64,000 nt of DNA from Actinomyces ruminicola (GTDB taxonomy: Bacteria; Actinomycetota; Actinomycetes; Actinomycetales; Actinomycetaceae): contig NZ_FNIM01000001.1 in assembly GCF_900103885.1 (NCBI RefSeq), positions 62,001-126,000 on the forward strand. Reading direction: 5' to 3'. Made by a program: the position numbers and the translations under genes. Positions 53,618 through 63,011 of the stretch are shown here, one piece after another. A model generated the notes under the pieces. That model ran no database searches. It saw only the letters and a program-made list of their open reading frames with translations, and was not told the DNA's origin. Position 1 is the stretch's first letter; each line of letters opens with the position of its first letter.

Positions 53618-56545
53618 TCACTCGCGGGGCTTCTCGCGCATCTCCCAGGTCTCGATGACGTCGCCCTCGGCGATGTCGCGGAAGCTGAGGTTGATACCGC
53701 ATTCGTAGCCCTCGCGGACCTCGGTGACGTCGTCCTTCTCGCGGCGCAGCGTCTCCACCGTGAGGTCCCCGTTCACCACGACGCCGTCACGCACCAGGCG
53801 GGCCTTGGCCCCGCGCTTGATGACGCCGGAGCGGACGATCGAACCGGCGATCGAGCCGAACTTCGAGGAGCGGAAGACCTGGCGGATTTCCGCCGTGCCC
53901 AGCTCGACCTCCTCGTAGATCGGCTTGAGCATGCCCTTCATCGCTGCCTCGACGTCCTCGATGGCGTTGTAGATGACCGTGTAGAACTTCATGTCGACGC
54001 CCTCGCGGTCGGCCAGCTCGGCGACCCGCACCGCGGGACGCACGTTGAAGCCGATGATGACGGCGGAGTCCACGGTGGCCAGGTCGACATCGCTCTGCGT
54101 GACCGCGCCGACGCCGCGGTGGATGACCCGCAGGGCGACCTCGTCGCCGACGTCGATCTTGAGCAGCGAGTCCTCCAGTGCCTCGACCGCACCCGAGCTG
54201 TCGCCCTTGAGGATGAGGTTGAGGGTGTCGACCTTGCCCTCCTTGAGCACATCGGTGAGGTTCTCCAGCGAGACGCGCTTGCGGCGCTTGGCGAGCTCCG
54301 CGGCGCGCCCGGCGGCCTCGCGCCGGTCGGCGATCTGCCGGGCGGTGCGGTCGTCGGGGGCGACGATGAAGGAGTCGCCCGCGCTGGGGACGCTGGTCAG
54401 GCCGAGCACCTGGGCGGGCCGGGCCGGGCCGGCCTCCTCCAGCGTGTTGCCGTGCTCGTCGAACATGGCGCGCACGCGCCCGTAGGCGCTGCCGGCGACG
54501 ATCGGGTCACCGACACGCAGCGTGCCGCGCTCCACCAGGACGGTGGCGACGGCGCCGCGGCCGCGGTCCAGCTTCGCCTCCACCGTGACACCGCGGGCGT
54601 CCGTGTTCGGGTTGGCGCGCAGGTCCAGGGCGGCGTCGGCGGTGAGCAGGACCGCCTCCAGCAGGCCGTCGATATTGGTGCGCTGCTTGGCGGAGATGTC
54701 GACGAACATGGTGTCGCCGCCGTACTCCTCGGGCACCAGACCGTACTCGGTGAGCTGGCCGCGGATCTTCTCCGGGTTGGCGCCCTCCTTGTCGATCTTG
54801 TTGACGGCCACCACGATCGGCACGCCGGCGGCCTGGGCGTGGTTGAGCGCCTCAACGGTCTGCGGCATGACGCCGTCGTCGGCGGCGACCACCAGGATGG
54901 CGATGTCCGTCACCTCGGCGCCGCGGGCACGCATGGCCGTGAAGGCCTCGTGACCGGGGGTGTCGATGAAGGTGATCGGGCGGGTCTCGTCACCCAGGTG
55001 CACCCGCACCTGGTAGGCGCCGATGGACTGGGTGATGCCACCGGCCTCGCCGGCGACCACGTCGGTGGAGCGGATGGCGTCCAGCAGCTTGGTCTTACCG
55101 TGGTCGACGTGACCCATGACGGTGACCACCGGCGGGCGCGGCAGCAGTTCGGCGTCGTCCTCGCCGGCCTCCTCGGCCTCGAGGTCGATGTCGAAGGACT
55201 CCAGCAGCTCGCGGTCCTCGTCCTCGGGAGACACGATCTGGACGTCGTAGCCCAGTTCGGCGCCCAGCAGGGCGAAGGTGTCCTCGTCCAGGGACTGGGT
55301 GGCCGTAGCCATCTCACCGAGGTGGAACAGCACGGTTACCAGTGCCGCCGGGTTGGCGTTGATCTTCTCGGCCAGGTCGGTCAGCGTGGCGCCCTGGCGC
55401 ACACGCACCGGGGTGGAGCCGTCACCGCGGGGAACGACGACGCCGCCGATGGTCGGCGCGCTCTGCTGCTCGAACTCCTGGCGCTTGGCCCGACGCGACT
55501 TGCGCCCGCGCGGAGCGCCGCCGCCGCGCCCGAAGGCGCCCTGCGTCGAGCCGCGGCCGCCACGGCCCCCGCGGGGGCCGCCGAAGCCGCCCCGCGGACC
55601 GCCGCCGCCCGAGCCTCCCCTGCCGCCGGAGCCGGGACGGCCGCCACGGCCGCCCTGACCACCGCGGGCCGGAGCACCGGGGCGACCGACCGACGAGCGG
55701 CCCGGCATCATGCCCGGGTTGGGGCGCGGGCCACCTGAACGCGGGCCCGGGCGCGGGCCGCCCTGACCGGGACGGGACCCCTGCGGGCGCGGACCGCCGC
55801 TACCGCCGGGACGGGGCATGCCCTGGGAGGTGGCGTACGGGTTGTTGCCCGGACGCGGGCCGCCCGAACGGGGACCCTTGCCGCGCCCGCGACCGCCGGA
55901 GCCGCCGGGACGGGGCATGCCCTGGGAGGTGGCGTACGGGTTGTTGCCCGGACGCGGGCCGCCCGAACGGGGACCCTTGCCGCGCCCGCGACCGCCGGAG
56001 CCGCCGGGACGGGGCATGCCCTGGGAGGTGGCGTACGGGTTGTTGCCCGGACGGGGTGCGCCGGGCCGCGGGCCGGGCGTGGGCGCAGCCGGCCGGGGCC
56101 CCGGGGTCGGGGCGGTCGGCCGGGGTTGCTCGTCGGCTCCGGCAGTCGGGGCGGACTGCGGAGCCGGAGAGGCCGGAGCCGGAGACGGCTTGGGGCCGCC
56201 GGGCTTGGGCGTGCCCGCGGGCTTCGGGGCGGCCGCCGCAGGCTTGGGGGGCGCCGGGCGTGCACCCGGCTTGGGTGCGGTCGGAGCCGGCTTGGGTGCG
56301 GCGCCGGGAGTGGGCGCCTTGGACTTGGCCGCGGGCTTGGGCGCCGCCGGCTTGGGGGCCTTGGCCTCGCCCTGGGCGGCGAAGTGCTCGCGGACCCGGC
56401 GAGCGACGGGGGGCTCAACGGTGGAGGACGCCGCCTTGACGAACTCCCCCTGATCCTTGAGCCAGGCCAGAATCACCTTGGAGGTGATCTTCTTGCCAGT
56501 GGGGTCGAGCTCCTTCGCGAGCTCATGAACGCGTGGTTTTGCCAC
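53618..56545 (-). CDS. infB: Translation initiation factor IF-2
   Basis: A 975-residue GTPase that brings initiator tRNA to the 30S subunit. The N-domain begins with the IF2N motif [21 protein letters not shown] Pro/Gly/Ala-rich region of about 290 residues follows, with an exact internal repeat (55811-56053). The second IF2N region comes next. The G domain has G1 GHVDHGKT near residue 477, G3 DTPGHEA, G4 NKID, and domains II-IV end in [20 protein letters not shown]. The GTG start has CCGGACAGGAGAAAA upstream. A hairpin at 56563-56584 lies in the leader. ylxR precedes it as usual. Confidence 0.98.
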   Translation of the reverse strand: MAKPRVHELAKELDPTGKKITSKVILAWLKDQGEFVKAASSTVEPPVARRVREHFAAQGEAKAPKPAAPKPAAKSKAPTPGAAPKPAPTAPKPGARPAPPKPAAAAPKPAGTPKPGGPKPSPAPASPAPQSAPTAGADEQPRPTAPTPGPRPAAPTPGPRPGAPRPGNNPYATSQGMPRPGGSGGRGRGKGPRSGGPRPGNNPYATSQGMPRPGGSGGRGRGKGPRSGGPRPGNNPYATSQGMPRPGGSGGPRPQGSRPGQGGPRPGPRSGGPRPNPGMMPGRSSVGRPGAPARGGQGGRGGRPGSGGRGGSGGGGPRGGFGGPRGGRGGRGSTQGAFGRGGGAPRGRKSRRAKRQEFEQQSAPTIGGVVVPRGDGSTPVRVRQGATLTDLAEKINANPAALVTVLFHLGEMATATQSLDEDTFALLGAELGYDVQIVSPEDEDRELLESFDIDLEAEEAGEDDAELLPRPPVVTVMGHVDHGKTKLLDAIRSTDVVAGEAGGITQSIGAYQVRVHLGDETRPITFIDTPGHEAFTAMRARGAEVTDIAILVVAADDGVMPQTVEALNHAQAAGVPIVVAVNKIDKEGANPEKIRGQLTEYGLVPEEYGGDTMFVDISAKQRTNIDGLLEAVLLTADAALDLRANPNTDARGVTVEAKLDRGRGAVATVLVERGTLRVGDPIVAGSAYGRVRAMFDEHGNTLEEAGPARPAQVLGLTSVPSAGDSFIVAPDDRTARQIADRREAAGRAAELAKRRKRVSLENLTDVLKEGKVDTLNLILKGDSSGAVEALEDSLLKIDVGDEVALRVIHRGVGAVTQSDVDLATVDSAVIIGFNVRPAVRVAELADREGVDMKFYTVIYNAIEDVEAAMKGMLKPIYEEVELGTAEIRQVFRSSKFGSIAGSIVRSGVIKRGAKARLVRDGVVVNGDLTVETLRREKDDVTEVREGYECGINLSFRDIAEGDVIETWEMREKPRE
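55811..56053. repeat. Perfect 99-bp tandem repeat inside infB (2.45 copies)
   Basis: Copies start at 55811, 55910 and 56009 (partial) and are identical base for base. They encode a 33-residue unit that starts [18 protein letters not shown] and continues Gly/Arg/Lys-rich, at about IF-2 residues 165-245. The reading frame is kept, so copy number can vary without a frameshift. Confidence 0.95.
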
Positions 56546-56562
56546 TTTTCTCCTGTCCGGTT

Positions 56563-56584
56563 GCCCACCCCGAACAGGGTGGGC
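56563..56584 (-). promoter_or_regulatory. Hairpin in the infB leader
   Basis: GCCCACCC (56563-56570) pairs perfectly with GGGTGGGC (56577-56584) with a 6-base loop, 18 bases before the infB start and 65 bases past the ylxR stop. It could tune translation or attenuate transcription; no U-tract. Confidence 0.5.
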
Positions 56585-56648
56585 GCTAGTAGAGGCAGCT
56601 CATCGCCGGGTACTCATCGGGTGCCCATCAGCTTCCTACCCGCCTTTG

Positions 56649-56966
56649 CTATCGGTCCGCCGTCCCCGGTCGGGGACGGTGTGTACGGCTGTAGTCAGCC
56701 CCGTGGAGGCCGACCCAGTCGCGTACGGGGGCCACATCGGGTGACCCGCGCAGGCGCAGGGCGCGCCCGAAGGCGCGCCTGCGCTCGGCGAGATCGACGC
56801 ATGCCGGGTCCGGGTGGATCCATGCGCCGCGCCCCGGCATGAGTGCCCGGGCGTCGACGGTCAGCTCGCCACTGTCCGTCAGGGCCAGGCGCAGCAACTG
56901 CGCCCGTGGGGCCTTGCCGCGGCAGCCGATGCAGGTGCGTTCGGGCACGTGGGGGGTGTTGACCAC
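56649..56966 (-). CDS. ylxR: YlxR family protein (RnpM-like)
   Basis: A 105-residue DUF448 protein. RTCIGCRGKAPRAQLLR (Cys12, Cys15), GRGAWIHPDPACVDLAERRRAFGRALR and the nusA-ylxR-infB position identify it. In B. subtilis the homologue binds RNase P RNA or acts in regulation. A 103-base gap separates it from infB. Confidence 0.93.
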   Translation of the reverse strand: MVNTPHVPERTCIGCRGKAPRAQLLRLALTDSGELTVDARALMPGRGAWIHPDPACVDLAERRRAFGRALRLRGSPDVAPVRDWVGLHGADYSRTHRPRPGTADR

Positions 56967-57075
56967 CGGCTGGCCGCGTCCTTCCGCTCGCTGTCGAATA
57001 CCGCCGCGGGACGCCGGGCGGCAGCCCGGCGCATGCCCGCAGGCAGGCCGGGAATAAGTGTAGCGGGGTCGGGCG

Positions 57076-58122
57076 CTAGTCCTGGGCGCCGGGCGTTGAG
57101 GGACCAGTCACGTCGTCGGCATGGGAGTCACGACCCGGCGTGACCTCACCCGACTCGGTGTCGGCGTGGATGTCGATCTTCCAGCCCGTCAGCCGGGCCG
57201 CCAGGCGGGCGTTCTGCCCCTCCTTGCCGATTGCGAGCGAGAGCTGGAAGTCCGGGACGATGGCGCGGGCGGAGCGTTCCGCGGCATCGAGCACCGTGAC
57301 GGAGGAGACGCGGGCCGGGGACAGGGCGTTGGCGACGAAACGGGCCGGGTCCTCGGAGTAGTCGACGATGTCGATCTTCTCCCCTCCCAGCTCGGCCATG
57401 ACCGCGCGCACCCGCTGCCCCATGGGGCCGATGCAGGCGCCCTTGGCGTTCACGCCGCGCACGCGGGCGCTGACCGCGACCTTGGTGCGGTGTCCGGCCT
57501 CCCGGGCCACCGAGACGATCTCGACGTCGCCGGAGGAGATCTCGGGGACCTCGCGCTCGAACAGCTTGCGCACCAGGCCCGGGTGGGTGCGGGACAGAAT
57601 GATCTGCGCGCCCTTGGGACCGCGGGACACCTCGGTGACATAGGCGCGGATGCGGTCTCCGTGCCTGTAGCGCTCGCCGGGCACCTGCTCGTGCGGGGGC
57701 ATGATGCCCTCGTGCTCGTCGTCCAGGCGCACGTATACCAGGCGCGGGTCACGGCCCTGCTCGACGGTGCCGGAGATGAGCTCGCCGGCCTTGTCCTTGA
57801 AGGCGCCCAGGACCTCGAAGTCGCGGCGGTCCTGGATGCGCTGCACGATCACCGAGCGGGCGGTGGCCTGAGCGATGCGGCCGAAGTCCTCGGGGGTGTC
57901 GTCGAAGTACTCGCCGGTGGGCTCGTCGTTCTCGTCGACCTCCGGGGCGAGCACGGTCATATGCCCGGTCCTGCGGTCGATCTCCACGTGGGCGCCGCGG
58001 ATGGCTCCGGGGACCTTGCTGTATGCGCCCAGGATGGCGTCCTCGATGGCGGGCAGAAGATTGTCCAGGTCGATGCCCAGCTCGTCGGCTGCACCTCGCA
58101 GCTCCGGCATGTTGATGTCCAT
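57076..58122 (-). CDS. nusA: Transcription elongation factor NusA
   Basis: A 348-residue short NusA of the actinobacterial type without the C-terminal acidic repeats. The N-terminal RNAP-binding domain (MDINMPELRGAADELGIDLDNLLPAIEDAI) is followed by the S1 domain (ISGTVEQGRDPRLVYVRL) and KH1 (RGVNAKGACIGPMGQRVRAV). KH2 (LAIGKEGQNARLAARLTGW) is next, then a 25-residue polar tail. It follows rimP after 106 bases. Function: pausing, termination and antitermination. Confidence 0.97.
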   Translation of the reverse strand: MDINMPELRGAADELGIDLDNLLPAIEDAILGAYSKVPGAIRGAHVEIDRRTGHMTVLAPEVDENDEPTGEYFDDTPEDFGRIAQATARSVIVQRIQDRRDFEVLGAFKDKAGELISGTVEQGRDPRLVYVRLDDEHEGIMPPHEQVPGERYRHGDRIRAYVTEVSRGPKGAQIILSRTHPGLVRKLFEREVPEISSGDVEIVSVAREAGHRTKVAVSARVRGVNAKGACIGPMGQRVRAVMAELGGEKIDIVDYSEDPARFVANALSPARVSSVTVLDAAERSARAIVPDFQLSLAIGKEGQNARLAARLTGWKIDIHADTESGEVTPGRDSHADDVTGPSTPGAQD

Positions 58123-58228
58123 GGTTCCTAGATTCCTGTTGTCTCTGTCTCGTCTCGTCCCTCGGCGGTCGGCTCCGTGGGATCTGTCCCCGGCCGGGTG
58201 AGCGCCGGGGCGGGGCGTGGTGGGCCGA

Positions 58229-58705
58229 CTACATGCGCACGACCATACGGGCGGCGGTCACGTCCGCCAACGCAATGGTGCGGGGCGCGTCGTCCACGGT
58301 GAGGGTGACGGTGTCCTCGTCGGCGCCGGCGACCTCGCCCTCCAGGGTCTGCTCCTGCGCGTCTGAGGCGGTGGTGATCACCGCGCGGTGGCCGACGGCG
58401 CGGCGGAAGTGGCGGGGTGTGCGCAATTCCCGCTCGGCGCCGGGGGTGGATACCTCCAGCGTGTACTGGCCGGCCACCGGGTCGGCGTCGTCGACGGCCT
58501 CGGAGATCGCCCGGGTGGCCTCGCCGAGGGCATCCAGGTCGAGGTCGCCGGGGCCGTCGGGAAGATCGACGACCACCCGCAGCGTGGTGTACTTGCCGGC
58601 CCGCGCCAGGCGCACGTCCTCCAGGAAGAGCCCGGCCTCCTCGACGACGGGGGCAAGCAGCTGCCGCAGGCTGGACTCCTGGCTCCGGGCGGACGCGTCG
58701 GTCAT
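58229..58705 (-). CDS. rimP: Ribosome maturation factor RimP
   Basis: A 158-residue 30S assembly factor. The N-domain has LLAPVVEEAGLFLEDVRLARAGKYTTLRVVVD, then ISEAVDDADPVAGQYTLEVSTPGAERELRTPRHFRRAVG, the RimP signature. The C-terminal SH3-like domain ends in DVTAARMVV. The ATG at 58705 follows GGGAGGAACCTCCAC; a further 19 codons upstream are probably leader. It is first in the nusA operon and divergent from the DUF4439 gene. Confidence 0.95.
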   Translation of the reverse strand: MTDASARSQESSLRQLLAPVVEEAGLFLEDVRLARAGKYTTLRVVVDLPDGPGDLDLDALGEATRAISEAVDDADPVAGQYTLEVSTPGAERELRTPRHFRRAVGHRAVITTASDAQEQTLEGEVAGADEDTVTLTVDDAPRTIALADVTAARMVVRM

Positions 58706-58814
58706 GTGGAGGTTCCTCCCGTAATGGGCCTGTGGGGGCCGGTGGTGTTTGAGTTGCTTCAAGTCGGATCGGATTGATCAGGTCCATGCTACCCGTCCGT
58801 GCGAGGATGACCAC

Positions 58815-59795
58815 GTGACACCCACTTTCACCGCCGGCCCGGCTGCCTCCTGTGCCCTTCCCACCCGTCGCGTACTGCTGCGCCGTGCGGGCGTCCTCGC
58901 CCTGACGGCGGCAGTGGCGGCCACCGGCGCCTGCAGCCTGCGGGTCGGCGGCGGCTCCCCCGCCTCCCTGCCGACGGCGTCCGCCCAGGAGGCGGTGCGT
59001 GACGGCCTGGCCCGGCAGGCGACGTTGATCGGTTCGACGGCGGATGTGGTGGCCCGCTCCCAGGACGCCGAGCAGTCCGCCCTGGCCGACGCGATTGCCG
59101 CCAGTGCCGCCACCCAGCTGGAGGCGCTGGGCGGGGTATGGGACCCGTGGGCGACGCCGGTGCCCACCACCTATGAGACGGTCTCCCCGGCGCCCTCTGC
59201 CGCAGCGGATGCCGACACCGCCGACCTGGCCGCCGCCCTGACCGACGGGGCCGCCATGGCGCGCGAGGCGGCCGTGGCTTGCGATGACGCCGACACCGCC
59301 CGTCTGTACGCCTCCCTGGCGGTGGCCTGGTCGCTTCAGGCGCTGCGGCTGGACGGGAACGCGGTGGAGGTCTCCGGGAGGGATGCGTCCGCCCTGACCG
59401 AGGCGCTGCCCGGCGAGCTGCTGTCCGCCTACGACGCGGCCCGCTATGCGCTGGAGGAGGTGGCGGCGCGCTCGACGGGTGCGGCCCGCACCCGCGCCGA
59501 GGCGGACGTGGCCTACGCCCGGGCGCTCGTGAGCGCCTCGGTCGCGCTGGGCGGAGAGGACACCCGGCTGCCCGCCTACTCCGCCCCGACCGAGGCGGCG
59601 GACTCGGCCACGTCCATCGATGTCACCTGGGCGCGGCGGGTGTGGCTGGGAGTGGAGGAGACCGAACTGGCCGGCGTGGTCGCAAGCGGCGGTGACGCCA
59701 CCGAGCAGGCGATAGACGCGGCCCTGGATGCGGCCCTGCGCGCCCGAGCCTGGGGCGCGGATGTGGACGCTCCCCTGCCCGGATACGCCGCCTGA
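58815..59795 (+). CDS. DUF4439 ferritin-like lipoprotein
   Basis: A 326-residue protein. The N-terminus carries TRRVLLRRAGVLALTAAV, a twin-arginine type signal, and a lipobox ending at Cys40 (ATGAC), so it is probably a Tat-exported lipoprotein. The C-terminal half (about 185-320) matches the DUF4439 ferritin-like four-helix domain: LYASLAVAWSLQALRLDG, YDAARYALEEVAARSTG and the final ALDAALRARAWG. Its divergent position next to rimP is conserved in Actinobacteria. Function unknown; I see no complete ferritin iron site. The GTG at 58815 follows GAGGATGACCAC. Confidence 0.83.
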   Translation: MTPTFTAGPAASCALPTRRVLLRRAGVLALTAAVAATGACSLRVGGGSPASLPTASAQEAVRDGLARQATLIGSTADVVARSQDAEQSALADAIAASAATQLEALGGVWDPWATPVPTTYETVSPAPSAAADADTADLAAALTDGAAMAREAAVACDDADTARLYASLAVAWSLQALRLDGNAVEVSGRDASALTEALPGELLSAYDAARYALEEVAARSTGAARTRAEADVAYARALVSASVALGGEDTRLPAYSAPTEAADSATSIDVTWARRVWLGVEETELAGVVASGGDATEQAIDAALDAALRARAWGADVDAPLPGYAA

Positions 59796-59819
59796 GCGGC
59801 TCGATTCCTGCCAGGTGGG

Positions 59820-60068
59820 CTATCGTCCCGCCGACAGGTCGCGCTCGTACGCCCTGTAGACCGCAATGGTGGCCCCAATAGCGAGTACGGCGCTGAGCAG
59901 CGCCCACCAGGTCTGCCAAGAGACCAGCAGGTCATTATTGTCTGCACCGGGATTGAGATCGGCTTCATACCCCAGCGCGACCAGCGCGCCGACGGACAGC
60001 GCCAGGGAGAAGAAGGCGAACACCTGGATTATCAGCCGGGTAATGAAACTGGTGAACATATTGTTCAC
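59820..60068 (-). CDS. Small two-helix membrane protein, unknown
   Basis: An 82-residue hydrophobic protein I do not recognise. Two membrane helices (about residues 10-33 and 52-70) flank a polar loop, GYEADLNPGADNNDLLVSWQ. GAAGGGGTGA precedes the GTG at 60068. It is followed on the other strand by the DUF4439 stop 25 bases away and preceded by the helicase stop 58 bases away. Real translation is likely from the membrane-protein pattern and ribosome binding site. Confidence 0.62.
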   Translation of the reverse strand: MNNMFTSFITRLIIQVFAFFSLALSVGALVALGYEADLNPGADNNDLLVSWQTWWALLSAVLAIGATIAVYRAYERDLSAGR

Positions 60069-60125
60069 TCACCCCTTCACCTGCGATCAACAAGTCCACA
60101 CAACCGACTGGCGTTAGTCTAGCGG

Positions 60126-63011
60126 TCAGTCGATCCAGACACGCTCGCACGCGACGTCGACCAGCTCGCCCGCCCCCAGCCTGCCCCGGGCCGCGATAAG
60201 TGCTTCCAGATCAGCCTCTTCCCGCACCAGGTGCAGACTGCACGGGCCAACCTCCCGCTGCCAGGCCTCGACAAAAGCAGCCACCACCTCCCGGGAGCGT
60301 CCCAAGATGCGCGGCACCGCCAGGTAGAGCCGCTCCCTGCCCCGCGCCCGTTCCACCGCGTCCAGTGCGCGTCCCAGCAGCCGCCGTAGTCGTCCCGGCG
60401 CGGTGGCCTTACGCAGGGTCCAGCGCGGAACCTCCAGAACGAACCGTGGGTTTGACCGCGGCGGCGAGGCGAGTGCCACCAGCGTGTCAGCGGCCAGTCT
60501 GCGCTCGTTCTCCGTGCCGCCACTGAAGGCGACGCGCACGCCGGTCTCGGTCTCCTCCAGCACAAGCGCAGCGAGGCGGGTCGTGTGCGGCCGCCCGCCG
60601 GCTCGGAGTCCGGCCATCACGCTGCGCGCCGCCCCGTACCAGAACCGGGCCGGGTCGCCCCGGCGCAGCATCCCGGCCGCGCAGGTCAGCAGCACGGCCC
60701 GCGCCTCTTGCCCGGCGCCGAGCGGGGCCGGGCTGCGGCGGAAGGCGTGGCCGTCGTCCGAAAGCGGGGCCAGCCAGGCGCTTCCCTCCCGCTCGCGGGG
60801 CCCCAACGGGGTTGCGGCATTCAAGGCCCGAACCGCCTCGGCATCGGCGCCGTCGTGAACGGTGGCCAGGATGTGCCGCTGCTCCGGCGTGAGGGCAGCG
60901 CTCAAGCCCGTGCGTATGGATGCGGTCTCCACCGTGCCGTCGGCGCTCGGGACCGCGCTCCACAAGTAATCATGCCGCCGTCGGAGCCGTTCCAGGTCGC
61001 TGCCGGATCCGGCACCGGTCTGTGGCGGCAGCAGGCAGGTGACCGACCAGTTGTGGGCGCTCTTGCCCGGCCAGGCGGGGTCCAGGCGCAGCGTGCGGCC
61101 GCGCAGCTGCTGGACCGAGGTAGCCGTGGTGACCGTGGTCAGGTCAATCAGGGTGTTGACGGACGGGCAGTCCCACCCCTCCCCCAGCAGACCCCGCGTG
61201 CCGACCACCAGCCGCACGGCGCCCTGGACTACCAGCTCGCCGACCGCGCCAACGAGTCGCGCGGCACCGGCCTCCGGGCCACGCACACGCACGATCCAGC
61301 CGTCGTCGGCGGCGGGCAGGGCCAGGCCGGTGGCGGCACGCAGGTGGTCGAGCAGATCGCCGTCTCCGGAGGCCAGTTGCAGGTGCCGGCCGGTCAGGAG
61401 CACGGGATGCAGGCCACGCACAACCGCATCGCTCAAGATCGTCTCGTAGCAGCGCAGAGCACCGCCGGGGGGCCGACGGGTTCCGGCGGCGGCGGAGCCG
61501 GCCAAGACGTCCAGCGCCCGATGGGCGGCGGAGTGCTCGGCGGCGTCGGTGACCACGACGGCGCGCAGGCGCCGCCCCAGACAGGCGTGCTCCGCACGCA
61601 GAATATCGACGACCGCGGTGTCCTTGGCCCGGGAGGCCGCACAGACGACGTCCTGCGGCGAGCGCCCGGCGCGCAGCCCGGAGTCGGTCAGGTGGTATCC
61701 GTATCCGGCAAGCAGCTCCTTGACGTCCTGCCACTGGGAGCGGCGGCCGGGGTCGGGCAGGAGCCGGGCCAGGGCGTAGCGACCAAGCAGTTCCAGCACC
61801 TCGTCGACGCCCAGCAGCCCAGTGGTGGGCAGCAGGGGCACCAGCGCGGTCGTCAGTTCGGTGGGGGCGTAGGCACCCAGACGCTGGGTCAGTAGTGCGG
61901 CGGCGGCGGTGGCGCTCAGCGGGTCGGAGTCGAAGCCGGCCACCATGCGGGCGGCGAGTGCGTCCTCGTGCACGTCCCCGGGCGAGGAGGCGGTGCCCGG
62001 GGCGGGGGCGACGGCGTCGGCGAGGAACTGTACGCCGTCGGGGGACAGCAGCAGCTGGTCGACGCGGTGGCTCAGCTCCGCCCCTGCGCTGGTGAGGAAG
62101 GCCCGTTCCGAAGCATCGGGCAGTGTGAACCGCACCAGGTTGCGGCTCGGCGCGAGGCTGCCGGCGCGGACGACGGCGGGGATGGGGATCTCATAGTCGA
62201 CATCGCCCAGCAGGGTCTGGTAGCGGCGGCGGGAGCCGTCCTCCGCGGAGGGCAGTGTGGCGGTCAGCCCGATCAGGGTGGGGCGGGCCCCCACGGCTTT
62301 CAGGCGGGCCAGCAGGTAGTGGACGACCGCCGCCCAGTGAGCGCGCAGGTGGTGACACTCGTCGACGACGATCGTGGCGACGCGCTCGTCCACGAGGGCG
62401 TCGAGTCGGGCGCGCGCCGTCGGGCGAAGCAGGGAAGCAAGGTGATCGATGTCGAGCGAAGCCAGTGCGGCACGCATGGCCGAGGCGCGCCGGGAGATGC
62501 CGGAGCGATAGGCGGCGGAGTTGGTACGGGAGAGCTCCTCAAGCCAGGTTTCGGCGCGTCCGGGGGCCTGTCCCGAGGCGGTGAGCTCTTCGAGCCAGCG
62601 TTTGCGGGCGGCATCGCGCCAGCGCACCGAGGTGTCGACCACGGACAACGACTGGTAGGTGAGCACCGTGAGCCCGGCCGGTGCGGCGTCGTCGGCTGGA
62701 TTCTCGCAGGTGTCACGTATGCTCGGCGCCCGCCCATCCGGTGTACGCAGGTGAGTGCGGGCCTGTTCGCACCACTGCTCGCGAATGACCGTGGTGGGGG
62801 TCAGGACAAGTGCCCGACGCCCGTTGGCGCGCGCAAGGGCGAGACCGATCAGGGTCTTTCCGGAACCCGGCGGCGCCACCAGGTGCAGACGCGCGCCGTC
62901 GGCAGGGTCCACGGCGCGCATCAGGTCCGCCTGGTAGCCGCGCAGCGGCACGGCCAGGCTCCATTCCCGCAGCGGTCGCGGCTGGTGCTCGCCGTTAGGC
63001 GTGCGCTTCAT
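60126..63011 (-). CDS. Large SF2 DECH-box helicase-like ATPase
   Basis: A 961-residue protein. Walker A is [14 protein letters not shown] near residue 46 and the DEAD-type box is [12 protein letters not shown] near 217, with GLTATLPS soon after. The second RecA domain has [21 protein letters not shown] and motif [12 protein letters not shown] near 637. Between the two lies a 250-residue insertion, and about 280 C-terminal residues have no motif I know. The layout is like restriction or DNA-repair helicases, but no nuclease or methylase partner is nearby. The ATG at 63011 lies inside the proS 3' end (17-base overlap) with a weak ribosome binding site; ATG 63047 is an alternative. Confidence 0.8.
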   Translation of the reverse strand: MKRTPNGEHQPRPLREWSLAVPLRGYQADLMRAVDPADGARLHLVAPPGSGKTLIGLALARANGRRALVLTPTTVIREQWCEQARTHLRTPDGRAPSIRDTCENPADDAAPAGLTVLTYQSLSVVDTSVRWRDAARKRWLEELTASGQAPGRAETWLEELSRTNSAAYRSGISRRASAMRAALASLDIDHLASLLRPTARARLDALVDERVATIVVDECHHLRAHWAAVVHYLLARLKAVGARPTLIGLTATLPSAEDGSRRRYQTLLGDVDYEIPIPAVVRAGSLAPSRNLVRFTLPDASERAFLTSAGAELSHRVDQLLLSPDGVQFLADAVAPAPGTASSPGDVHEDALAARMVAGFDSDPLSATAAAALLTQRLGAYAPTELTTALVPLLPTTGLLGVDEVLELLGRYALARLLPDPGRRSQWQDVKELLAGYGYHLTDSGLRAGRSPQDVVCAASRAKDTAVVDILRAEHACLGRRLRAVVVTDAAEHSAAHRALDVLAGSAAAGTRRPPGGALRCYETILSDAVVRGLHPVLLTGRHLQLASGDGDLLDHLRAATGLALPAADDGWIVRVRGPEAGAARLVGAVGELVVQGAVRLVVGTRGLLGEGWDCPSVNTLIDLTTVTTATSVQQLRGRTLRLDPAWPGKSAHNWSVTCLLPPQTGAGSGSDLERLRRRHDYLWSAVPSADGTVETASIRTGLSAALTPEQRHILATVHDGADAEAVRALNAATPLGPREREGSAWLAPLSDDGHAFRRSPAPLGAGQEARAVLLTCAAGMLRRGDPARFWYGAARSVMAGLRAGGRPHTTRLAALVLEETETGVRVAFSGGTENERRLAADTLVALASPPRSNPRFVLEVPRWTLRKATAPGRLRRLLGRALDAVERARGRERLYLAVPRILGRSREVVAAFVEAWQREVGPCSLHLVREEADLEALIAARGRLGAGELVDVACERVWID

